Assembly (NCBI GenBank): GCA_910586725.1
Contig: CAJUJL010000062.1
Span: 1 to 12,284 of the forward strand
Source: an uncultured Lachnospiraceae bacterium
GTDB taxonomy: Bacteria > Bacillota > Clostridia > Lachnospirales > Lachnospiraceae
Length of the DNA: 12,284 nt
Reading direction: 5' to 3'
Shown one piece after another: positions 1 through 6,001 of this stretch (the first letter of the stretch is position 1; each line of letters opens with the position of its first letter). Under the pieces are notes generated by a model, which ran no database searches, was not told where the DNA came from, and saw nothing but the letters and a program-made list of their open reading frames with translations. A program made the position numbers and the translations under genes.

Positions 1-75
1 TTGAATTTCTTCTTTCAGAGCTGTTTCACTGTTCAGTTGTCATGGTTCTGTTTTTATCGCTTTTTGTGCGACAGC
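1..75 (-). other. probable rRNA operon leader (5' part, runs off the window)
   Basis: This is the transcribed region downstream of the strong minus-strand promoter at 82..110. Read on the minus strand it contains GACAACTGAACAGTGAAAC, which resembles the conserved 'gAAAACTGAACA' type elements that precede 16S or 23S genes in Firmicute rRNA operons. No open reading frame with a ribosome site is present, and no terminator is seen before the window ends. A 16S gene probably begins just outside. The call rests on remembered sequence character and context, not on visible rRNA. Confidence 0.5.
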
Positions 76-81
76 TTGTTT

Positions 82-110
82 ACTATAATACATATTTTTT
101 CATTTGTCAA
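82..110 (-). promoter_or_regulatory. strong sigma-A promoter, probably of an rRNA operon
   Basis: On the minus strand the -35 is TTGACA (105..110), followed by a 17-bp spacer and the -10 TATAGT (82..87). The -35 is perfect and the -10 differs at one base. The spacer and flanks are very AT-rich. It lies 33 bp downstream of tRNA-Ser(GCU) and points out of the window. No coding region follows, which fits a stable-RNA promoter. Confidence 0.75.
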
Positions 111-142
111 CACTTTTTTGAAAATATTTTTTGTTGACTGAA

Positions 143-230
143 CGGAGAAGGAGGGATTTGAACCCTCGCGCCGGTTACCCGACCTATACCCTTAGCAGGG
201 GCACCTCTTCGGCCACTTGAGTACTTCTCC
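143..230 (-). tRNA. tRNA-Ser (anticodon GCU)
   Basis: The minus strand folds as a class II tRNA. The acceptor stem is GGAGAAG (from 230) with CTTCTCC (ending at 144), and 143 gives the discriminator G typical of tRNA-Ser. The T-loop is GGTTCAAATCC. The anticodon loop CTGCTAA has anticodon GCU (194..196), reading AGC/AGU. A long variable arm follows the anticodon stem. The 3' CCA is not encoded (the next bases are GTT) and must be added by CCA-transferase, unlike the other tRNA-Ser in this window. A dedicated promoter lies at 283..311. Confidence 0.96.
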
Positions 231-282
231 AAAGTTTCATATACAACTATATAAAATTGTTTTATGACATAACGCATATTCT

Positions 283-311
283 ATAATACAAAACTGCAAA
301 ATATTTGTCAA
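283..311 (-). promoter_or_regulatory. sigma-A promoter of tRNA-Ser(GCU)
   Basis: On the minus strand the -35 is TTGACA (306..311), with a 17-bp spacer and the -10 TATTAT (283..288). Transcription would start near 276, about 45 nt before the tRNA. The architecture (TTGACAAAT, 17 bp, AT-rich) closely parallels the second promoter at 82..110. No terminator separates the two, so transcripts could read through the tRNA into the presumed rRNA operon. Confidence 0.75.
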
Positions 312-361
312 GAACTTTTTTAAATTTTTTTAATAATTGCAAAAAATGTAATTTTTCATAA

Positions 362-399
362 AAAAGACCAATTATTCCGCGAGAAATAATTGGTCTTTT
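362..399 (-). terminator. intrinsic terminator of the rpsF-ssb-rpsR operon
   Basis: A perfect 15-bp inverted repeat (362..376 with 385..399; the minus strand starts AAAAGACCAATTATT) encloses an 8-base loop. It lies 3 bp beyond the rpsR stop. On the minus strand the stem ends in a run of T. Its symmetry means it could also stop plus-strand transcription. Confidence 0.92.
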
Positions 400-402
400 A
401 TC

Positions 403-663
403 TTAATCTGTTACATATGGCATCAACGCAATATGACGGGCCCTCTTAATTGCAACTGTAAGAGCTCTCTGATGTTTAGCGCAATTACCGGTAATTCTTC
501 TGGGAAGAATCTTGCCTCTTTCGGAAATGTATCTTTTTAATTTGTTTGTATCTTTATAATCAATTACATTGTCTTTGCCACAAAATACACATACCTTTTT
601 TCTTCTGTGCATTGGTCTTCTTTTAAAAGAAGATCCATCTTTGCCTTCTTTATTGTAAGCCAT
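403..663 (-). CDS. rpsR: 30S ribosomal protein bS18
   Basis: Component of the small-subunit platform, where it binds 16S rRNA together with S6. The 86-residue product matches the family in length. It has a basic N-terminus, then CVFCGK at 25-30, the RYISERGKILPRR core at 44-56 and the GNCAKHQRALTVAIKRARHIALMPY tail region starting at residue 59. Cys25, Cys28, Cys61 and His64 could form a zinc site, the 'C+' form of S18. The start has a good AGGAGG ribosome site. It is the last gene of rpsF-ssb-rpsR, 21 bp after ssb, and is followed at once by a strong terminator. Identification is secure. Confidence 0.98.
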   Translation of the reverse strand: MAYNKEGKDGSSFKRRPMHRRKKVCVFCGKDNVIDYKDTNKLKRYISERGKILPRRITGNCAKHQRALTVAIKRARHIALMPYVTD

Positions 664-684
664 TTGATTACCTCCTGTAATTTT

Positions 685-1125
685 CTAATTAAAGGGCAGC
701 TCTTCGTCTATACCGTCCGGTATATTCATAAATCCATCCCCGGCCGCAACGCTTGGCGATGGTCTGTCCGCCGGAACAAAACCGCCGTTACTCTCACCGG
801 ACGCCTTGCTTTCCGCAAATTCCTGTTCTTCCACCACTACATCTGTCGTATATACCTTTTGTCCATCCCTGTTGGTGTAACTTCCGGTTTGAATTCTTCC
901 AACAACAGCAATTTTAATTCCCTTGCGCAAATACTTCTCGGCAAATTCTCCCTGGCGTCCAAATGCCACGCATCCGATAAAATCAGCCGTCTGCTGATCT
1001 CCGTCACGCCGGAATCTCCTGTCAACCGCCAGCGTATATCTCGCTACCGCAGTGGACTGCTCTCCCTGAGAATAACGGATTTCCGGGTCTCTGGTCAATC
1101 GTCCCATAAGTATTACTTTATTCAT
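685..1125 (-). CDS. ssb: single-stranded DNA-binding protein
   Basis: Binds and protects single-stranded DNA during replication, repair and recombination. The 146-residue product opens with MNKVILMGRLTRDPEIRY, the standard start of the OB-fold (residues 1 to about 106, including VAFGRQGEFAEKYLRKG). A Gly/Ser/Pro-rich linker follows, then the acidic protein-docking tail DGIDEELPFN. The tail ends in Asn after the usual terminal Pro-Phe. GAGGAAAAT precedes the ATG. It lies 17 bp after rpsF and 21 bp before rpsR, the classical Firmicute arrangement, so it is co-transcribed with the two ribosomal proteins. RecR and DnaX, encoded elsewhere in the window, act in the same processes. Confidence 0.98.
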   Translation of the reverse strand: MNKVILMGRLTRDPEIRYSQGEQSTAVARYTLAVDRRFRRDGDQQTADFIGCVAFGRQGEFAEKYLRKGIKIAVVGRIQTGSYTNRDGQKVYTTDVVVEEQEFAESKASGESNGGFVPADRPSPSVAAGDGFMNIPDGIDEELPFN

Positions 1126-1142
1126 ATTTTCCTCTTTTCTGA

Positions 1143-1433
1143 TTATGCCTCGTCTTTTCTAACGCATAAGAAACGAAGAACATTATCCATAATGCGCACA
1201 CGCTGCTCTACCTGTGCCGGAACAGCCGGATCCGCATCAAACTGGATAAAATAATAGAAGCCTTCTCTCATTTTCTGAACTTCATAAGCAAGTCTTTTCT
1301 TGCCCCAGTCTTCAACTTCTGTTACAGTTCCGCCGAAACGGGCAATATACTCTTTTGCTTTTTCAACTGTAGCAGTTCTGGCGTCATCTTCGATTTTTGC
1401 ATTAACAACAAGCGCTAATTCGTATTTGTTCAT
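1143..1433 (-). CDS. rpsF: 30S ribosomal protein bS6
   Basis: Small-subunit protein that pairs with S18 on the platform. The 96-residue product has the expected MNKYELALVVNAKI start, GGTVTEVEDWGKKRLAYEV in the middle and the FLCVRKDEA end, and matches family length. The AAAGGAGGT ribosome site is near-perfect. It is the first gene of the rpsF-ssb-rpsR operon. The upstream leader of about 100 nt (1434..1533) is long enough to carry the S6:S18 autoregulatory RNA, so expression is probably controlled by the S6:S18 complex. Confidence 0.98.
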   Translation of the reverse strand: MNKYELALVVNAKIEDDARTATVEKAKEYIARFGGTVTEVEDWGKKRLAYEVQKMREGFYYFIQFDADPAVPAQVEQRVRIMDNVLRFLCVRKDEA

Positions 1434-1533
1434 GCAATTGTACCTCCTTTTGGTCTCTGGCCCTTCTTTTCCTGTTATTTGTCATATTCGGATTGTTTCT
1501 TAAGAAGAGCAAGGAATTGATAGTTTTTCACAA
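1434..1533 (-). promoter_or_regulatory. rpsF mRNA leader, candidate S6:S18 autoregulatory RNA
   Basis: Transcription from the promoter at 1540..1568 gives a leader of about 100 nt before rpsF. Within it GCUCUUCUU (1502..1510) can pair over 9 bp, including one G-U, with AAGAAGGGC (1460..1468). The enclosed 33-base region contains a CCG triplet (1489..1491). Known S6:S18-binding leaders are hairpins with a conserved CCG that mimics the 16S binding site. Presence of the stem and CCG is seen directly; the function and exact fold are inferred. Confidence 0.45.
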
Positions 1534-1539
1534 GTAGGT

Positions 1540-1568
1540 ATAATAACATACTATTTATTCGGAATCAA
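1540..1568 (-). promoter_or_regulatory. sigma-A promoter of rpsF-ssb-rpsR
   Basis: On the minus strand the -35 is TTGATT (1563..1568), with a 17-bp spacer and the -10 TATTAT (1540..1545). The -35 overlaps the last codons of the DUF951 gene. The ribosomal operon can therefore be driven independently of the upstream sir2-DUF951 transcript. Confidence 0.65.
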
Positions 1569-1746
1569 GAGATTTTCGAATTTCTTTTACATTTTTTTCT
1601 ACTATTCTGCGCGCGATCATAATCTGATGACCGCATCCCATGCATTTCAAACGAAAATCCGCTCCAACGCGCAGCACTTCCCACTCAAAATTCCCGCACG
1701 GATGTTTTTTCTTTAATTTTATTATATCTCCGATTTCAAACTTCAT
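1555..1746 (-). CDS. DUF951 family small protein
   Basis: A 63-residue protein of the DUF951 family, which has no established function. It opens with MKFEIGDIIKLKKKHPCGNF and has the family's conserved HPCG (residues 15-18), WEVLRVGADFRLKCMGCGH (23-41) and a basic tail. Cys17, Cys36 and Cys39 with nearby His could bind a metal, and the fold is probably a small beta-barrel; both are inferences. A GGGAGG site precedes the ATG. It lies 41 bp after the Sir2 gene with no terminator between, so they are probably co-transcribed, and its 3' end carries the rpsF promoter. Proximity to rpsF and ssb suggests a role in translation or nucleic-acid handling, but this is a guess. Confidence 0.88.
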   Translation of the reverse strand: MKFEIGDIIKLKKKHPCGNFEWEVLRVGADFRLKCMGCGHQIMIARRIVEKNVKEIRKSLDSE

Positions 1747-1787
1747 CTTGTCTCTGCCTCCCTTTTTTGGAAAACATCATCGAATAC

Positions 1788-2528
1788 TTACCCGCTTTTA
1801 ATTTCGGATACAGGAATTCGGGAAAAAATTTCTCCTATTTTTCCCTCCAGTCGAAGATTTGCCCTGTTGTCGTACGGCGTTGTGGATTTATTGATCAACA
1901 CCAGTTTATCTCCCTGATAATAATCAATCAATCCGGCCGCCGGATAAACCGCAAGTGATGTTCCTCCGATAATCAGCATATCCGCTTCCGCTATATAACG
2001 AATGGACTGACGCATGGTTTCATTATCCAGTCCTTCTTCATATAAAACCACGTCCGGCTTAATTTCTCCGCCGCATGTATCACAGACCGGGCAGCCCCGG
2101 CTGTTTAATATGTATTCTGCGTCAAATAATCTGGCGCATTTTCTGCAATAATTTCTGTGAACGCTGCCATGAAGCTCTAAAACTTTTTTACTTCCTGCCG
2201 CCTGATGCAGTCCGTCGATATTCTGGGTAATTACGGCTTTGAGTTTGCCCGCCGCCTCCAGTTCCGCCAGCTTTTTGTGGGCGGCATTTGGCTTCGCGTC
2301 AAGACAAAGCATTTTATTTCTGTAAAAACGATAAAATTCCAGGGTGTTTCGCATATAAAACGAATGGCTTAAAATGGTTTCCGGCGGATAGTCATATTCC
2401 TGATTGTAAAGACCGTCTACACTGCGAAAATCCGGTATTCCGCTTTCTGTGGAAACACCTGCTCCTCCAAAAAACACAATATTGTCTGATTCTTTTACCC
2501 ATTGTAAAAATTGTTCCGTTTGATTCAT
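1788..2528 (-). CDS. cobB: Sir2-family NAD-dependent protein deacylase (sirtuin)
   Basis: Removes acyl groups from lysines using NAD+, giving nicotinamide and O-acyl-ADP-ribose, in the cytoplasm. The ATG at 2528 is preferred because AAAGGGGCGG precedes it; an in-frame ATG at 2570 lacks a good site. From this start the protein has 246 residues, the usual sirtuin size. Visible motifs are GAGVSTESGIPDFRS (22-36, NAD pocket), TQNIDGLH (101-108), catalytic His120 in ELHGS, a zinc module with Cys128, Cys131, Cys149 and Cys152 (Cys146 is extra), KPDVVLYEE (157-165) and GGTSLAVYPA. Substrate preference cannot be told from these motifs. It lies 58 bp after the VanZ gene and 41 bp before DUF951. Confidence 0.96.
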   Translation of the reverse strand: MNQTEQFLQWVKESDNIVFFGGAGVSTESGIPDFRSVDGLYNQEYDYPPETILSHSFYMRNTLEFYRFYRNKMLCLDAKPNAAHKKLAELEAAGKLKAVITQNIDGLHQAAGSKKVLELHGSVHRNYCRKCARLFDAEYILNSRGCPVCDTCGGEIKPDVVLYEEGLDNETMRQSIRYIAEADMLIIGGTSLAVYPAAGLIDYYQGDKLVLINKSTTPYDNRANLRLEGKIGEIFSRIPVSEIKSG

Positions 2529-2586
2529 GTTACCGCCCCTTTCCCGCAAAAACCCGATGCCTGTTTTCATTTCTTTAAGCCGGAAA

Positions 2587-3099
2587 TTACAAATTTGCGA
2601 TCACAAGCATTCCAAGCAGTCCCGCCATGAAAACCGTTCCGATCAGCGCCAGTATATTTATGACTTTTATTGTATTATCTTTCAAAACTTTTGACAATAG
2701 CAAAAAAAGAACTACTCCAGATATTCCCCCAAGCGTATTCCCGATTAAGTCCGTAATATCGCTTGCTCCGATGGAAAGAATATATTGCAGCGATTCGTAC
2801 GCAAGACTTGTCAAAAAAATGGGGGCCGTTTTTTTCAGAATATTCCAGTTTTCTTTTAACATACTGATATATACGCCATATGGGACAAATATAATGACAT
2901 TCATAATGATTTCTTTAAATGCCGTCATTTTGTTTGTCGCAAGGGAGCCCTGAAACGGAACGAGATTTACGTTTCTGTACCGGGCCTGAAATATCTCTGT
3001 TATATGGATCTGCATTTTAAACAATATAATCCATGTCAAAACAATCAAATAAATAATAAACATCACTTTTGTAACGTTCTGTTGTTTTCTGTTGTTCAT
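2587..3099 (-). CDS. VanZ-like membrane protein
   Basis: Small integral membrane protein of the VanZ family. Some VanZ proteins give low-level teicoplanin resistance, but the biochemical role of most, including this one, is unknown. The start at 3099 has AAAGGAGTT upstream; an upstream TTG at 3135 in frame has no site, so the 170-residue form is chosen. About four hydrophobic segments lie at residues 12-28, 61-80, 92-110 and 122-168 (the last probably two). Family polar residues are present: the NVIIFVPYGVY stretch, Glu102 and Gln105 (ESLQY), Asp114 and Asp117 (SDITDLIGN), and NTLGG. It is first in an apparent VanZ-sir2-DUF951 transcript and is divergent from the alarmone synthetase gene. Confidence 0.9.
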   Translation of the reverse strand: MNNRKQQNVTKVMFIIYLIVLTWIILFKMQIHITEIFQARYRNVNLVPFQGSLATNKMTAFKEIIMNVIIFVPYGVYISMLKENWNILKKTAPIFLTSLAYESLQYILSIGASDITDLIGNTLGGISGVVLFLLLSKVLKDNTIKVINILALIGTVFMAGLLGMLVIANL

Positions 3100-3144
3100 A
3101 CGGCAACTCCTTTTGTTATCGTGATTCCTTCGCAATTATCTGTT

Positions 3145-3150
3145 AGTATA
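3145..3150 (-). promoter_or_regulatory. possible -10 of the VanZ-sir2 transcript
   Basis: TATACT on the minus strand lies 45 bp before the VanZ start. A convincing -35 at 16-18 bp is missing (CACATT at best). If real, initiation would fall downstream of the alternative TTG start, supporting the ATG at 3099. Confidence 0.3.
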
Positions 3151-3353
3151 ACTTCTGAAGATAAAAGAATGTGTGTCATTTTAATTAAAATTGTTTTAAT
3201 TTCAGAAAAGAAACGCGGATTTTTCTTCTGCTATGCCTTTCAGGCAGCTTGTCCGCCGAAAGAAAAGACATTATTTTATAATATTTTTCTAATTTTAATA
3301 GATTTCTCAGAAAAGTTTCATATTATGTACATAGATTTATTAAAAATGCCATG

Positions 3354-3359
3354 TATACT
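3354..3359 (+). promoter_or_regulatory. possible -10 of the relQ-like gene
   Basis: TATACT lies 45 bp before the ATG at 3399; no good -35 is seen at the normal distance. A start near 3366 would put the in-frame ATG at 3351 outside the transcript and favour the ATG at 3399. Confidence 0.3.
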
Positions 3360-3398
3360 ATTATTATTACGGATAAGAAAGAGGAAAGCAGATTACAA

Positions 3399-4007
3399 AT
3401 GACAAATGAGCAGTATTACACTTTTATACAACCCTATTCGGATGCAAAAGACATCCTGTATGCACGGCTGAATGTGCTGGAACATAATCTTTATGGCAAA
3501 ACTGCCACCCACCCCACGCACAATATCCAGGAGCGTATCAAAAAGAAAGAAAGCATCGAAAAGAAACTTCTGAAAAAGGGCAAAGAGCCGACGATGATGA
3601 ACGCAAAAGATTATTTGCAGGATATTGCCGGATTACGCGTCATCTGTTATTTTACCGAAGATATTTACAGTCTGACCGACACATTAAAATTTCAGTCTGA
3701 TTTGATCATCATCCGGGAATGCGATTACATAAAACACCCCAAACCAAACGGCTACCGCAGCTATCATATTATTGTAGGCGTTCCGGTATACTGCATGGAC
3801 GGCATGGAGTATTTCCCGGTTGAAATACAGTTTCGCACGATGTCCATGGATTTTTGGGCCAGCATGGAGCACCGGATTCTCTATAAAATGAAAAGAGACG
3901 ACAAAGAGCAGATCGCCGCAGAGCTCAAAGAGTATGCGGACGCACTTGTGACAATGGAAAAGCAGTTTGCCAAATATACGGACAAACAGGGGCTTTCGTT
4001 CACTTAA
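3399..4007 (+). CDS. relQ: RelQ/YjbM-type small (p)ppGpp synthetase
   Basis: Predicted small alarmone synthetase that transfers pyrophosphate from ATP to GTP or GDP. It is a RelA_SpoT synthetase domain alone, without the HD hydrolase or C-terminal regulatory domains. The ATG at 3399 is preferred because AGAGGAAAG lies 14 nt before it; an in-frame ATG at 3351 has no site. The 202-residue product has the basic RIKKKESIEKKLLKKG helix (46-61), DIAGLRVICYF with catalytic-type Asp75, KPNGYRSYH (115-123) and VEIQFRTMSMDFWASMEH, with Glu142 as the metal ligand. All synthetase motifs look intact, so it should be active, although GYRSYH has Tyr where Leu is usual. It is the only protein gene on the plus strand here, divergent from VanZ and convergent with cvpA, so it is a single-gene unit. 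Confidence 0.9.
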   Translation: MTNEQYYTFIQPYSDAKDILYARLNVLEHNLYGKTATHPTHNIQERIKKKESIEKKLLKKGKEPTMMNAKDYLQDIAGLRVICYFTEDIYSLTDTLKFQSDLIIIRECDYIKHPKPNGYRSYHIIVGVPVYCMDGMEYFPVEIQFRTMSMDFWASMEHRILYKMKRDDKEQIAAELKEYADALVTMEKQFAKYTDKQGLSFT

Positions 4008-4030
4008 CGTAGACTGTTTTGTTCTTGTAT

Positions 4031-4056
4031 CAGCAGATACATGCTGCTTATTTTTT
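4031..4056 (+). terminator. weak terminator candidate after the relQ-like gene
   Basis: A 5-bp stem, CAGCA (4031..4035) with TGCTG (4042..4046), is followed by CTTATTTTTT. It lies 23 bp beyond the stop and overlaps the end of the convergent cvpA gene. The short stem makes it weak on its own; the larger inverted repeat at 4039..4088 may contribute. Confidence 0.35.
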
Positions 4057-4088
4057 CATGAGTTTCGTTACAAAAATAAGCAGCATGT
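4039..4088. repeat. 17-bp perfect inverted repeat at the convergent relQ/cvpA ends
   Basis: ACATGCTGCTTATTTTT (4039..4055) is the exact reverse complement of 4072..4088, with a 16-base loop. It spans the cvpA stop codon and its last codons, so one arm is coding. Neither side is followed by a T-run outside the repeat. It could fold in either transcript as a 3'-end stabiliser, or act as a block between converging polymerases. Confidence 0.7.
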
Positions 4089-4743
4089 TATTGTCATACA
4101 AAAATTTCAATAAAGAGCTTTCTTCTATATAGCCCATATACTTTGCCCCAAATTCACTTGTGGCGCAAATGCAGATGATATAAAATATAAGCCATACAAA
4201 TACAAGGCCTTTCAGCGCGCCCACAATGGCTCCCAGCGCCTTGTCCGGACCTCGGATAATCGGTATTTTGGATACAAAATTGAGCATGCGCGACACCGTA
4301 AAGGTGACTGTGCTTATGAGCGCCATGGCAATAAAAAACGCGATTCCCTGTATGATAAAATGCGCCGCCTGATCTGCCAGCTCATCATAAATCCCATTTT
4401 CCCGCAATGCTCCGTTTACCGTAGAAGCCGCGGAATCTGTAATGGCTTCTATGATTTCATTCGGAATCAGGCTATTTTCCCCTGCCCCATAACCTTCGGC
4501 TTCCATCGAGATCTGATCTTCTGCCAAATCTTCTATATAATCTGCGCATTTTTCCTGAATCGCATCTTTTAAACCTGTATTCTTTTCCAAAAAACCGGTA
4601 AAAAACGGCGTAGCTGCCGTTACAAAAACCAAAACCAGAAACCATGCCGCAATCGAATATGCCGTCTTTAAAAATCCTCTGTAATATCCGGCAATCGTGC
4701 AGAACGCAATCGTTATAATTACAATAATTTCTAATATATTCAT
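4048..4743 (-). CDS. CvpA family membrane protein
   Basis: Integral membrane protein of the CvpA (colicin V production) family. The family is widespread in bacteria and linked to envelope integrity, but its molecular function is unknown. The 231-residue product opens with MNILEIIVIITIAFCTIAGYYRGF-type sequence, including the conserved GYYRGFLK (19-26). Membrane segments are seen at about 3-19, 29-47, 127-150 and 171-194. Between segments 2 and 3 there is a long acidic, probably extracytoplasmic region (about 55-125). ATAAAGGAG precedes the ATG. It is last in a run with DUF5711 (13-bp gap) and the LysM protein. Its stop codon lies inside a long inverted repeat facing relQ. Confidence 0.9.
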   Translation of the reverse strand: MNILEIIVIITIAFCTIAGYYRGFLKTAYSIAAWFLVLVFVTAATPFFTGFLEKNTGLKDAIQEKCADYIEDLAEDQISMEAEGYGAGENSLIPNEIIEAITDSAASTVNGALRENGIYDELADQAAHFIIQGIAFFIAMALISTVTFTVSRMLNFVSKIPIIRGPDKALGAIVGALKGLVFVWLIFYIICICATSEFGAKYMGYIEESSLLKFLYDNNMLLIFVTKLMKK

Positions 4744-4756
4744 GTCTGTTTCTCCT

Positions 4757-5950
4757 TTATTTTAACTTGATTTTTTCGATAACGCCGTCAAAAATAAAGG
4801 TATAACGCGTCCTCATTCCGCCGGAAAATATTTTATACAGCACATTGTCAAATCTGTATTCAAATTTTTCGACGCCGCGCAGCGTAAAGATCTTGCATTC
4901 ATAATCATTCCGTATGCAGATTTCGTGATTTGCCAAAAACTCAATTGCCCGATAGTCCATTTTAAATTCTTTTTCTAATCGTAAATCACCCTGCATGTCA
5001 TATATGTCCATCTTATGACTGCCCGCAGCATCTCCGTTATCGTACACAATTCCAAAATACTCCAAATCGTAAAATATACTTTTTATTTTATTTTCCAGCT
5101 TAAGTTCATTGACCGGCTCCGGACTTTGTTTGCCTTCAAAAAACACAATCTGATTGTCTCCAAAAGAAATCATTCTATCATTTGATACAAAAGCAATTTC
5201 CGGAATCACAACGTTGTCATACCCATAGGAACCCACAATATTGTCTATTTTATTTTGCCCGACCGATCCAAAGTTGTAAAACGCAATTGTCGTCTTTGCT
5301 CTGCCCGATCCAAAATCCAGTATGGACACCGCCAGCTTTTTGGCGTCGTTAGAAAGCGCTATATCCAGCGGATGCCCGCTGTTCGCGGCATGGATCTCGC
5401 CGGAAGCAAGACTTTCTCCGCTTTTATTATAAAGCTCTATGTAACTTGTGCCATTCTCCTGCGTCAGTACGGCGATTGTTCCCTGAGCGGCTACGCACGC
5501 GGCATAAATCGGCTTATGGGTCGTTATTTCTCCCTGAATCCCGACCGTATTCATAATATAGATCTGTTTGCCCTGCATATCTGCAATCACCGCATAATTT
5601 TCACAGACTTCCGCATGTGGATTCTGCATCTCAAACGCCTGATTCCAGATCATCTTATCATCCATATCAGTGTAAAAAGCCCCGTCATTATTGTATCGCA
5701 ATATATTTCCGGAAAAACTTTCGTACTGTGTGGCCCCGCTGTCACTTCGCTCCGTTTCAGACAGTACGCTGTATTGCTTATATTCTTTATAGGTAAAGTA
5801 CAATCCGGCTGCCGTCATGGAAATGGCCGTAATGATGGCTGCAACGGCTATGCCAATCGCGATTCTTCTTCGATGTTTCCGGATTTTCTGTTTCATTTCT
5901 TCCACATTGGCTTCCACTGTATGAAACCCCTGTTTTCCTGTGTCTGTCAT
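4757..5950 (-). CDS. DUF5711 family membrane-anchored protein
   Basis: The 397-residue protein matches my memory of DUF5711, a family seen mainly in Lachnospiraceae-type Clostridia with no known function. A short charged cytoplasmic N-terminus (KQKIRKHRRR, 20-29) precedes one membrane helix (about 30-53). The rest lies outside the membrane and is built of repeated short beta-strand-like stretches, for example YAVIADMQGKQIYIMNTVG and LDIALSNDAKKLAVSILD. This suggests a beta-propeller or WD40/PQQ-like fold; the fold is inferred. AGGAGTAA precedes the ATG, and a TGGTACAAT extended -10 lies just upstream. Its 13-bp spacing to cvpA implies co-expression, so a joint role in the envelope is likely. 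Confidence 0.82.
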   Translation of the reverse strand: MTDTGKQGFHTVEANVEEMKQKIRKHRRRIAIGIAVAAIITAISMTAAGLYFTYKEYKQYSVLSETERSDSGATQYESFSGNILRYNNDGAFYTDMDDKMIWNQAFEMQNPHAEVCENYAVIADMQGKQIYIMNTVGIQGEITTHKPIYAACVAAQGTIAVLTQENGTSYIELYNKSGESLASGEIHAANSGHPLDIALSNDAKKLAVSILDFGSGRAKTTIAFYNFGSVGQNKIDNIVGSYGYDNVVIPEIAFVSNDRMISFGDNQIVFFEGKQSPEPVNELKLENKIKSIFYDLEYFGIVYDNGDAAGSHKMDIYDMQGDLRLEKEFKMDYRAIEFLANHEICIRNDYECKIFTLRGVEKFEYRFDNVLYKIFSGGMRTRYTFIFDGVIEKIKLK

Positions 5951-5984
5951 TTGATTTTACTCCTACTGTATGGGCTTGCTTCTC

Positions 5985-5993
5985 ATTGTACCA
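5985..5993 (-). promoter_or_regulatory. extended -10 promoter before the DUF5711 gene
   Basis: TGGTACAAT on the minus strand (TACAAT at 5985..5990, TG element at 5992..5993) lies 35 bp before the DUF5711 start. The -35 is poor (CTTCCA), which an extended -10 can offset. It sits in the 51-bp gap after the LysM gene, so DUF5711-cvpA may be transcribed apart from that gene. Confidence 0.45.
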
Positions 5994-6001
5994 CATATCC
6001 G

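Larger units (their letters stand above)
3100..3398. other. divergent intergenic spacer between the VanZ gene and the alarmone synthetase gene
   Basis: About 300 bp without a supported gene. It holds the VanZ ribosome site and possible -10, a perfect 14-bp AT palindrome ATTTTAATTAAAAT (3178..3191), and a GC-richer stem-loop candidate. In that candidate GCGGA 3215..3219 pairs with TCCGC 3252..3256, and an inner TGCCT/AGGCA hairpin lies at 3234..3246. Beyond it is AT-rich DNA leading to a TATACT at 3354..3359. The palindrome could be an operator for either gene; no family can be named. Confidence 0.5.

Noticed and set aside
607..1254. Long plus-strand open frame opposite ssb and rpsF
   Set aside because: No ribosome site, no recognisable domain, and fully antisense to two certain genes.
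3215..3290. GC-richer patch read as a gene remnant
   Set aside because: Short frames on either strand have no recognisable protein; stem-loop structure explains the composition better.
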